Source: Ancylomarina euxina
GTDB lineage: Bacteria; Bacteroidota; Bacteroidia; Bacteroidales; Marinifilaceae
DNA length: 64,000 nucleotides
Direction: 5' to 3'
Assembly (NCBI RefSeq): GCF_003863355.1
Contig: NZ_QQWG01000006.1
Location: forward strand, 62,001 to 126,000
Shown here: in pieces, positions 52,799 to 60,969 of the stretch
Numbering within the stretch: position 1 is the first letter of the stretch
Layout: every line of letters starts with the position of its first letter
The notes under the pieces: generated by a model
The model's database searches: none
Told to the model about the DNA's origin: nothing
Seen by the model: only the letters and a program-made list of their open reading frames with translations
Translations under genes and position numbers: made by a program

Positions 52799-55700
52799 AT
52801 GTCTAGAACAAGATCTATCGTTTTATTCCTTTTTCTACTGTTGCCCCCCCCCCTCGTGGCACAACAACAGCATATCCAATTCAAACGCCTGACAATAAAT
52901 GATGGTCTCTCCTTAAGCTCCGTCTACTGCATTTTTCAGGATTCCAAAGGCTTTATGTGGTTCGGAACGGAGGATGGACTCAATCGTTATGATGGGCAGA
53001 ATTTCACCATATATCGAAGCAAAAGCAATAATGTGAATTCTATAGCCTACAAATGGATTGAAAAAATTATTGAAGACAGTAGCGGGAAACTTTGGTTTGC
53101 ATCACAGGGTGGTTTGACTCACTTTGATATGGAGACGGAGAAATTCACTCAATTCACGACCCTTTCTGATCCCCCAAAACAAATTAGCAACGATACCATC
53201 ACCCAGATTTTTGAAGATGAAAATAAAAACCTTTGGGTAGGTACAAATAATGGGCTAAACCTTATAGATATTCGAAGCTTAAATACTAAAAAGATAAAAA
53301 GTACTAAGGCCAATATATCGTGCAGAATAAACGCTTTCCTTACTTATCAAGATGAAACTCTTTTGATTGCTTCGGATAAAGGGCTTCTTTATTACGATAA
53401 AAATTCAGATGAAATTCGGACTAGCTCTTTTACTGAATTTAACTCAATAGAAGTTAATTGCCTTTATTCTCAAGACAATAAACTCCTAATCGGTTCATCT
53501 ACCGGACTCTTTACATTAAACAGTCAAAACAACTTAAATCAGATCAGTTCTGATATCCTCCTCAATAAACAACATATTGAAAGCATTCATATCGATAAAA
53601 AAGAAAACCTCTGGATAGGGAGCCAGGAAGGGCTTTACAAAAAAAGGAAGGGCGAAAATCAGTTTAAACTATTCCTGGAAGCTCATGATTCTTCAAATAG
53701 CCTAGCGACCAATACAGTCAAGCCTATTATTGAGGACAAAAAGGGCAATATTTGGTATGGTACCTTTGGTTCTGGTCTCTATAAAGTTGATAGTAATAGC
53801 TGTATAATTAGTCATTACAGTCACAATTCAGCCGATCCTCAAAGCTTATCTCAAAATTCTATAAACTGCTTATACGAAGACAAATCAGGTTCGATTTGGA
53901 TTGGAACCTTTGGTGCTGGTATCAGTATTTACGATCCTCAGGCACATAAATTTGAATTACTCAAACACAATGCTCTATCAACTAACAGCCTGGCAAGCAA
54001 TTTTGTTTGGAGTATTTGGGAAGATCACAAGCAAATAGTATGGATTGGAACAAATGATGCTGGACTGAGTGCTTATGACAGATCAACAGGAAATTTTAAG
54101 CATTACACCTTTGATAATACGCCAGCTATTCGCGACGTTTATGAAGATAGCAGGGGACAAATCTGGGTTGGAACCCATGGCGAAGGCCTTTATAAGCTAA
54201 ATCCTGAAACAGGACAAAAAACAAACTACAGAAACCATGCGAACAAAGCCAATAGTCTATCTCATAATTCAGTTCGCGTTATTTTCGAAGATAGTGAAGG
54301 TATCTTATGGATTGGAACCCGCCAGGGCTTAAACCGTTTTGACTCTAAAACAGAAACCTTTAAAAGGTATTTACACTCGAGTTCAGATCCACACAGTATC
54401 TCACACGATTTTATTTATTCTTCGATATATGAAGATCGTAATGGGCAACTTTGGATTGGGAATTATGGCGGTGGCTTTAACATTTTAGATAAGAAGACAG
54501 AAAAATTCACCTCCTATCAATTTATTCCAAACGCTAAAAACTCACTATCTGATAATATTGTCTTCTCTTTTTATGAAGATACTGATGGAGTCATGTGGAT
54601 TGGCACCAATAATCAGCTCAATCGCTTCGATTCCGAGACTAAAATCTTTAAACATTTCTGTGTTAGCGAAGGACTACCTAATAATGTGATTTATGGCATT
54701 TTGCCCGACCATCAAGAGAATATCTGGTTGAGTACCAATTCAGGAATTTGTCGATTCAATACCAAAGATTTTTCAGTTAAAAATTTCACAATCCAGGATG
54801 GACTTCAATCCAATGAATTCAATGGAGGAGCCTTTCATAAGGGTAAATCAGGTCTACTCTATTTTGGAGGTGTTTATGGTTTAAACATTATCGATCCGAA
54901 AAAGGAAATCAAAGCTGAGCCCGTATATAATGCAATCATCACCAAGATGCAAATATTAGGTAAAGAGGTCGTTGTGGCTCAAGAGATAGATTCCATCAAA
55001 GACTATTGTCTGCACTACGACGCCATTAAGGATCGTTACAAGATTCAAAAAAGTATCATTTCTACGGATAAAATTATACTCGACTACCAGCAAAGACATC
55101 TCTCTATGGAGTTTTCATCTCTATCAAGCTTTTCACCTAAACAAATACGATACAACTATAGAATGCTTGGTCTTGATAAAAATTGGATTGATGCCGGGGA
55201 GCGAAATTTTGCATCCTACTCAAACCTAAAACCAGGTAAATATCTATTCCAACTAAAAGCTCTTAATTCTGATAGCATTGGGAGCACAGAGATTCGAGAA
55301 TTAGGCATAAAAATCAATCCGCCTTTTTGGATGGAATGGTGGTTTATTTTGCTTGAGATACTACTGGTGATTGCCATCATCATTTTTAATTACAGATATT
55401 TATTGAAAATTAGAACAAACAAACTGCTTCGTGTTCAGAATGAAAAAATCAGCATTGCCAATCAAAAATTAACAAAATCGGAGCAACATCTCAAGGAACT
55501 CAATACTACAAAAGATACTTTCTTTAGAATTATTTCGCATGACCTTAAGAATCCTTTCACCAGTCTGATGTCGATATCTCAAGTGATACTCGAAAACTAT
55601 GACGCTATAGATAAGGATGAAAAGAAAATGGGTGTTCAAAAAATTAATCAGGGCATCAATCATATTTATGCACTATTGGAGAATCTCTTAACCTGGTCGC

Positions 55701-56191
55701 GATCGCAAACGGGTAAGATTACATATAAACCTGAAAGCTGTGATCTTGCCGATCTGATAAAAGAAAACATCAATCTTTATATGATGAGTGCTCACAAAAA
55801 AGGGATTAAAATCGATTATCAGTTACCTGATAAAGTCATAGGTTATGCAGATAAAGAAATGATTAATACCGTCATTAGAAACCTGCTTAATAATGCCATA
55901 AAGTTCACTAAGCTGGATTCCACAATCAACATTTCGCTTAAATCAGAGGATTCGAACTATAAAGTAGAAATTACTGATAAAGGTGAAGGTATTTCAAATG
56001 AGAATATAGACAAGCTATTCCGAATCGATAAAAAATACAAGACTGTGGGAAGTTCTGGCGAAAAAGGAACTGGTTTGGGCCTACTCCTTTGTAAAGAATT
56101 TGTTGAAATCAATAAAGGTCAGATTGGCGTCAAGTCCACATTGGGGGAAGGCTCTTGTTTTTATTTCACGGTACCTAAGGCATCGAACTAA
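52799..56191 (+). CDS. Reg_prop two-component sensor histidine kinase
   Basis: 1130 residues. The signal peptide MSRTRSIVLFLFLLLPPPLVA is encoded across a C10 tract. About 700 residues of beta-propeller repeats of the Reg_prop type follow, with many copies of the pattern W.GT..GL and WIGT. A Y_Y_Y domain (about 760-838, LKPGKYLFQLKALNSD) and one transmembrane segment (about 842-865) come next. The histidine kinase has its H-box at RIISHDLKNPF (His about 913) and HATPase motifs (NLLNNAIKFT, DKGEGI, GTGLGL). Unlike hybrid HTCS regulators it has no receiver or AraC domain. No response regulator is adjacent, so it is an orphan sensor here. Confidence 0.93.
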   Translation: MSRTRSIVLFLFLLLPPPLVAQQQHIQFKRLTINDGLSLSSVYCIFQDSKGFMWFGTEDGLNRYDGQNFTIYRSKSNNVNSIAYKWIEKIIEDSSGKLWFASQGGLTHFDMETEKFTQFTTLSDPPKQISNDTITQIFEDENKNLWVGTNNGLNLIDIRSLNTKKIKSTKANISCRINAFLTYQDETLLIASDKGLLYYDKNSDEIRTSSFTEFNSIEVNCLYSQDNKLLIGSSTGLFTLNSQNNLNQISSDILLNKQHIESIHIDKKENLWIGSQEGLYKKRKGENQFKLFLEAHDSSNSLATNTVKPIIEDKKGNIWYGTFGSGLYKVDSNSCIISHYSHNSADPQSLSQNSINCLYEDKSGSIWIGTFGAGISIYDPQAHKFELLKHNALSTNSLASNFVWSIWEDHKQIVWIGTNDAGLSAYDRSTGNFKHYTFDNTPAIRDVYEDSRGQIWVGTHGEGLYKLNPETGQKTNYRNHANKANSLSHNSVRVIFEDSEGILWIGTRQGLNRFDSKTETFKRYLHSSSDPHSISHDFIYSSIYEDRNGQLWIGNYGGGFNILDKKTEKFTSYQFIPNAKNSLSDNIVFSFYEDTDGVMWIGTNNQLNRFDSETKIFKHFCVSEGLPNNVIYGILPDHQENIWLSTNSGICRFNTKDFSVKNFTIQDGLQSNEFNGGAFHKGKSGLLYFGGVYGLNIIDPKKEIKAEPVYNAIITKMQILGKEVVVAQEIDSIKDYCLHYDAIKDRYKIQKSIISTDKIILDYQQRHLSMEFSSLSSFSPKQIRYNYRMLGLDKNWIDAGERNFASYSNLKPGKYLFQLKALNSDSIGSTEIRELGIKINPPFWMEWWFILLEILLVIAIIIFNYRYLLKIRTNKLLRVQNEKISIANQKLTKSEQHLKELNTTKDTFFRIISHDLKNPFTSLMSISQVILENYDAIDKDEKKMGVQKINQGINHIYALLENLLTWSRSQTGKITYKPESCDLADLIKENINLYMMSAHKKGIKIDYQLPDKVIGYADKEMINTVIRNLLNNAIKFTKLDSTINISLKSEDSNYKVEITDKGEGISNENIDKLFRIDKKYKTVGSSGEKGTGLGLLLCKEFVEINKGQIGVKSTLGEGSCFYFTVPKASN
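52844..52853 (+). repeat. C10 homopolymer in the sensor signal peptide
   Basis: Ten consecutive C encode Pro-Pro-Pro plus the first base of Leu in the signal peptide of the propeller sensor. In an AT-rich genome such a run is unusual, and it could slip to switch the gene off. Confidence 0.9.
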
Positions 56192-56208
56192 AGAAGCTCT
56201 ATAATAAC

Positions 56209-56239
56209 AACACCTCAAACAATTATAGTTTGAGGCGTT
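56209..56239. terminator. bidirectional terminator between sensor kinase and TlpA gene
   Basis: Stem AACACCTCAAAC/GTTTGAGGCGTT (one mismatch), 7-nt loop, short T/A flanks on each side. Confidence 0.7.
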
Positions 56240-56275
56240 TTGCATTTACATTCATTGCTACTACACGTGTTTTAT

Positions 56276-57094
56276 TTATTTCTCTGAGACCTTCAATAAT
56301 TCATCAATCTTCTTAACCAATTCACTCAATTTCTCTTCGCTATAACCTACCGAAGTGTATACAACTTTTCCATTTTGATCGATAAGAAAGTTTCGAGGAA
56401 TAAAGTCAGTCGCATATTGCTTATAAATAACCTGATTAAGATCTAATCCCGCATTAAATACAATGTCTTTGGTTTTTAACTTCTCCATTCTTTTTCTTAC
56501 CACATCTTCTTGTTCACCTCGTGAAACCGCAAGTAAAACAAAATTATTAGAAGCAAAAGGCTTAATAATTTTATCAGGAAACTCGTAAAGTTCTTTCATA
56601 CATGGTGCACACCATGTAGCCCAAAAATTAAGCAAAACAACTTTCCCTTTCAGATCCTTCAGTTTAATTTTTTGTCCATCTAACATATCAACTACAAAGT
56701 CCGGAGCCATATCACCTGTGCTAATCAATGTCGATTCCTTGATTTTTCTTTCACGCTCATCAGCATTCTTTTTATTAATTACAGCAGCTTCTTCTGGTGT
56801 AATTGATTTTACAGTCTTCATTTCTTCATCGGTGTAAAGATCAAGTATTAACACAGTACTTTCGTTAACTCTTTCGCCGTACTTTTTTATTAGGGCTTCT
56901 TTGGCCTCGCCTGAAACGCCCATATTCATTTGTTTAATTCGTTTAGTATCCAAACTAAACGCATACTCCTGAGTCACCTCTTCACCATTAATGATAAACA
57001 TTTTTGCTGGTTTCTTACTATTGGAATCCTGAGCAAAAGAGCCCAAGGCACAGGCTAGGCTAATTAAAACGACAAATACTAATTTTACTTTCAT
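56276..57094 (-). CDS. TlpA-family thiol-disulfide oxidoreductase
   Basis: 272 residues, exported (signal MKVKLVFVVLISLACALGSFA). The redoxin domain starts at about 125 (GDMAPDFVVDML) and has active site NFWATWCAPCMKELYEF (CAPC about 160-163), then DFIPRNFLIDQNGKVV with the cis-proline region. Residues 25-120 form a Bacteroidota-specific N-terminal region. Likely reduces disulfides in the periplasm. Confidence 0.94.
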   Translation of the reverse strand: MKVKLVFVVLISLACALGSFAQDSNSKKPAKMFIINGEEVTQEYAFSLDTKRIKQMNMGVSGEAKEALIKKYGERVNESTVLILDLYTDEEMKTVKSITPEEAAVINKKNADERERKIKESTLISTGDMAPDFVVDMLDGQKIKLKDLKGKVVLLNFWATWCAPCMKELYEFPDKIIKPFASNNFVLLAVSRGEQEDVVRKRMEKLKTKDIVFNAGLDLNQVIYKQYATDFIPRNFLIDQNGKVVYTSVGYSEEKLSELVKKIDELLKVSEK

Positions 57095-57472
57095 ATCTAT
57101 ATTATTTTTAAAATTGTTACTAAGCTTATTTTATTCTTTTTACAGAAAAAAGAAAAGCTCTATTAAATTAATCATACTAAGACTAACAACAATCATACTA
57201 AACAGTATTTTAATTTAAAGTAAATTTAAAATTCCACATAAAATAGAATGAGTCTTCCTAATTTGCATAAAGATTAAATTGGGATTCCTTACTTAAATCG
57301 ATTTTAAAATACGCCTTAGTGCATGCCTCTTAAAATGCTCTAAATATTCTTCAAGCACAGAGTATGCCTTTCTTCCAACAAACTTGACTACTTCACAGAA
57401 GCCATATAAGCGATTAAGACCTAGCCAATTCAACAATTCAGGCTTGGTAAACTTAATAATCTTATCTACCTT
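57095..57472. other. region upstream of gatE with a possible gene remnant
   Basis: No ORF with a convincing start. The minus-strand frame ending at 57293 reads as a plausible helical, charged peptide (for example RKAYSVLEEYLEHFKRHALR). It has no ATG in the intergenic part and runs backwards into gatE. Confidence 0.35.
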
Positions 57473-59467
57473 ATGGCTTCCAAAATTAAACCCACTATGC
57501 CTAAATTCAACCCAGTTAAAAACTACCAGAATACCCGCAAAACCATAGGGTATGTCACCAGAAAAGAAGCGACAGAAAAGGACTATAAACGAATCGGATT
57601 TATGTCTGGCTTGGAAGTTCATCAGCAGCTTAAAACCGAAAAGAAACTCTTCTGTCATTGTCCAGCAGGTGTCCTGCACAATCACAACGATTTTGATGCT
57701 GAGATTATTCGCCATATGCGTCCTACGCTTTCGGAGCTTGGCGAGTATGACGGAACGGCTTTGATGGAGTTTAAAACCCGTAAAGAGATCACCTATCGTT
57801 TGAATAACAATTCGGCTTGTACCTACGAAATTGATGACACCCCACCATTTATCATAAATAAAGAAGCCCTGGAATATGCGCTTGAAATCTCCTTGCTTTC
57901 CAATCTGAATATTGTGGGAGAAGTCCATATCACGCGTAAGCAGTATTTGGATGGCAGTATCCCCGCAGGTTTCCAGAGAACCGCTATTCTTGGAGTAGAA
58001 GGTCATATTCAGTTGAAAAACAAGAAAGTTCGTCTGATTCAGTTGAGTATAGAAGAAGACTCCTGCCGGGAAATCTCGGATATTGGTCACAATAGAGTCT
58101 ACAAGACAGATCGCCTGGGCATGCCCTTAATTGAAACAGTAACCTATCCTGAATGTTATACACCTGATGAATTGAGGGAAGCAGCGGAATATATCCGTTT
58201 TCTTAATCGAAGTACAGGAAAAGTACGTACCGGCATGGGTGCTGGGCGCGAAGATGTTAATGTGAGTTGTAAAGGTGGTACGCGTATCGAAATAAAAGGT
58301 GTCGCTCATAATAAATGGATACCTGAACTTTCGCACAATGAGGCTTTCCGTCAATGGGCTTTGCTTCATGTGCAAAAACGACTGAAAGACCAGGTTAAAA
58401 ACCCAGAGGCTTGGAAAATCAAAAGTCAAAAGATTGATCCTACTCAATTGAAGCTTGAAAACAAGTTGATGACAACTATCGATTTCTCCGAAAAAGAGGT
58501 TTATGCTGTCAATCTGGAAGGTTTCCAGGGTATACTCTCCCACTTTACCCAACCAGGTCAATGCTTTGCCAATGAAATCACCGATCGATTAAAGGTTGTG
58601 GCTTGTATCGAAAAGCCCAATATGATTCATTCGGAAGAAATTGATGGCTCAAGCATTGAGGCAGACTTTAATCAAATCAAAGAACTTTTAAAAGCAGATG
58701 ATAAGGATGCTCAAATGATTTTCTGGGGTCCCAAAGACGACATACCTACGGCACTTGAAACCATAGAGGAACGCTGCACTATGGCATTCGATACCATCCC
58801 AGAGGAAACTCGTAAATCCTTTAAGGATGGGACGACCATCTTCGAAAGAGTTTTGCCTGGTGCCGATAGAATGTACCCTGACACCGATTCGGCTCCTATT
58901 CCACTGCCTAACGATTATATCGAAGGACTCAACAAGAATTTACCCATTGATATTTCCAAACGATATGAGCAACTCCGAAATTGGGGTATCCCAACTGATG
59001 CCGATCATTATATTTTAAGGAACAATTTGGTTCCGGTTATCGAGAAAATCGAAAAACTAAAGATCCCTGCCAAGTTTGTTGGAACCTTCTTCGCACATAA
59101 CTTAAAATATGCAGAAGGGAAATACAAAAAGCACGACGAGTTCAAATATAATCGTATTGTAAAAATGTTTGAATACATACAAGAGAACAAACTTCATTAT
59201 GCCATCTCCAAGCTGATGCTTCCTGTTCTATTAGAGCACCCTAATATGGATTTCTCATCGATTCTTACCAGCATTAATTTTAAGAAAAGAAATATTGAGG
59301 AATTACTGGCTCCTGTTAATTATCTGATTGAAAAATTCAGAGAGACCAATGGTCAAACTGATAAAAAGAAAACCGTTGATTGGATTATGGGCCAGCTTCA
59401 CAAGCAGGCTACAGGAAATTTAGCATTAAGCGAATTGAAAACTAAAATCGAAAAAGCTATTAAATAG
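57473..59467 (+). CDS. gatE: archaeal-type Glu-tRNA(Gln) amidotransferase subunit GatE
   Basis: Kinase/transamidase subunit that converts Glu-tRNA(Gln) to Gln-tRNA(Gln) with ammonia from GatD. 664 residues, slightly longer than typical archaeal GatE because of about 35 extra N-terminal residues; an inner ATG exists at 57497. GatB/E-type core motifs are GLEVHQQLKTEKKLFCHCPA, YRLNNNSACTYEIDDTPP, IGHNRVYKTDRLGMPLIET and MGAGREDVNVSCKGG. The GatE-specific AspRS-like insert (about 330-450) contains FAVNLEGF-like and ITDRLK blocks. The C-terminal helical/YqeY-like tail ends MGQLHKQATGNL. It forms a pair with gatD 9 nt downstream. Confidence 0.93.
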   Translation: MASKIKPTMPKFNPVKNYQNTRKTIGYVTRKEATEKDYKRIGFMSGLEVHQQLKTEKKLFCHCPAGVLHNHNDFDAEIIRHMRPTLSELGEYDGTALMEFKTRKEITYRLNNNSACTYEIDDTPPFIINKEALEYALEISLLSNLNIVGEVHITRKQYLDGSIPAGFQRTAILGVEGHIQLKNKKVRLIQLSIEEDSCREISDIGHNRVYKTDRLGMPLIETVTYPECYTPDELREAAEYIRFLNRSTGKVRTGMGAGREDVNVSCKGGTRIEIKGVAHNKWIPELSHNEAFRQWALLHVQKRLKDQVKNPEAWKIKSQKIDPTQLKLENKLMTTIDFSEKEVYAVNLEGFQGILSHFTQPGQCFANEITDRLKVVACIEKPNMIHSEEIDGSSIEADFNQIKELLKADDKDAQMIFWGPKDDIPTALETIEERCTMAFDTIPEETRKSFKDGTTIFERVLPGADRMYPDTDSAPIPLPNDYIEGLNKNLPIDISKRYEQLRNWGIPTDADHYILRNNLVPVIEKIEKLKIPAKFVGTFFAHNLKYAEGKYKKHDEFKYNRIVKMFEYIQENKLHYAISKLMLPVLLEHPNMDFSSILTSINFKKRNIEELLAPVNYLIEKFRETNGQTDKKKTVDWIMGQLHKQATGNLALSELKTKIEKAIK

Positions 59468-59476
59468 TCGACTATT

Positions 59477-60859
59477 ATGGAAGATATTTTTCAAGGATAT
59501 AAAGGCGGTGCGTTAGAAGTACTCAAAAAATATAATGTCAGAGTTTGGGGAACGGCAAAGATTACCACAACCCGTGGCGATTTTGAAGGCACCATTCTAC
59601 CTCGATCGGAAAATGATGATGATCAGCATATTGTTTTAAAACTTATAACGGGTTATAATATTGGTGTTGATATCATCACCATAACCGACATGAAGGAAAC
59701 TGGCTATAAAAAGGCCAATTATAAAATTCCCGAAAAGGAATTCCCGACTACAGAAGGCTTGCCTAATGTGAAGCTGTTCGGAACGGGAGGTACAATTGCC
59801 TCGCGTCTTGATTATAGAACTGGTGCTGTTATTCCAGCTTTCTCTCCGGGAGAATTGTATGGTGCTGTGCCCGAATTGGCTGACATTTGTAATTTAACTA
59901 CCGAGAAGGTCTTTGCAGTATTCAGTGAGAATATGGGTCCCAAGCAGTATTTACAACTGGCTAAGGCTATTGGGAAAGAAATTGAAAATGGTATTGATGG
60001 TATTGTTATTGGTCATGGTACCGATACCATGCACCACACGGGAGCTGCCCTAACTTTTATGGTACAAAACTCACCTGTGCCTATTGTTATTGTGGGATCA
60101 CAACGTTCGTCAGACCGCCCAAGTTCCGATGCCGCTTTAAACCTGATGCATGCGATGTTTGCTGCGGGAAATTCGGATATTGCTGAGGTCATGGTTTGTA
60201 TGTTTGGGCCTACTTCTGACGAATATGGCTTATTACATAAGGGAACCCGTGTTCGTAAAATGCACTCCTCCTACCGATCGACCTTCCGTACCATTGGCGA
60301 TACGCCGCTGGCTATGGTTAACCGTCATAAGATTGAGCCTATCAAAAAGGAATATAAACACAGACGTAAAGATAGGAATGTAACGATAAAGCCTTACTTC
60401 AGCGATAAGGTCACCATGTTGTATTACTATCCGGGCATGAAACCTGACGTTTTGGATGCTCTGGTTGACTGTGGTTATAAGGGAATCGTGTTTATTGGAA
60501 CAGGCTTAGGTCATGTGAATAAAGAGCTGTATCCATCCATTGCTAGAGCCAAGAAAAAAGGCGTGTATATGTTTATGACCCTTCAAACCTTGTGGGGCTA
60601 TGTTCAAATGTTTGTTTATGAAACCGGTCGTGAGATGATGGCCAGAGGCATTGTGCCTGGTGGCAATATGCTACCTGAGGTTGCCTATATCAAACTGGGT
60701 TGGGCATTGGGTCAGACTGACGACCTTGAAGAGGTGCACAAATTGATGATAACCCCTATCAACGATGAAATAACTGAAAGAGAACCTTATAATGGTTATC
60801 TGCTGTATCAGGGTGGCATTCCTGAAGTTGAAGCGTTTATTAAGGCAGTTCATAAATAA
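59477..60859 (+). CDS. gatD: archaeal-type Glu-tRNA(Gln) amidotransferase subunit GatD
   Basis: Asparaginase-like glutaminase that supplies ammonia to GatE. 460 residues. The N-terminal GatD-specific beta-barrel (1-85, VRVWGTAKITTTRGDFEGTI) distinguishes it from plain asparaginase. The catalytic domain has GTGGTIAS (102-109, nucleophile Thr106) and GHGTDTMHHTGA (180-191, second Thr/Asp). HKGTRVRKMHSSYRSTF and QTLWGYVQMFVYETGREM follow. Directly downstream of gatE. Confidence 0.94.
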   Translation: MEDIFQGYKGGALEVLKKYNVRVWGTAKITTTRGDFEGTILPRSENDDDQHIVLKLITGYNIGVDIITITDMKETGYKKANYKIPEKEFPTTEGLPNVKLFGTGGTIASRLDYRTGAVIPAFSPGELYGAVPELADICNLTTEKVFAVFSENMGPKQYLQLAKAIGKEIENGIDGIVIGHGTDTMHHTGAALTFMVQNSPVPIVIVGSQRSSDRPSSDAALNLMHAMFAAGNSDIAEVMVCMFGPTSDEYGLLHKGTRVRKMHSSYRSTFRTIGDTPLAMVNRHKIEPIKKEYKHRRKDRNVTIKPYFSDKVTMLYYYPGMKPDVLDALVDCGYKGIVFIGTGLGHVNKELYPSIARAKKKGVYMFMTLQTLWGYVQMFVYETGREMMARGIVPGGNMLPEVAYIKLGWALGQTDDLEEVHKLMITPINDEITEREPYNGYLLYQGGIPEVEAFIKAVHK

Positions 60860-60916
60860 AACAAATTACTACCCTTCGACTCCGATCAGGGATCAGGAAG
60901 ATAGAAATTGTATTAA

Positions 60917-60950
60917 AAACGCCCCAAACTTTAACTAGTTTGGGACGTTT
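60917..60950. terminator. bidirectional terminator between gatD and the RND pump
   Basis: A 14-bp imperfect stem AAACGCCCCAAACT/AGTTTGGGACGTTT with a 6-nt loop, in the space between convergent genes. Confidence 0.8.
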
Positions 60951-60969
60951 GACTCAATACAAAATCGTA

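Noticed and set aside
57293-58090. 265-codon minus-strand ORF overlapping gatE
   Set aside because: Most of it is antisense to the well-supported gatE gene and its N-terminal part has no family look. Only the tail outside gatE is mentioned, as a possible remnant.
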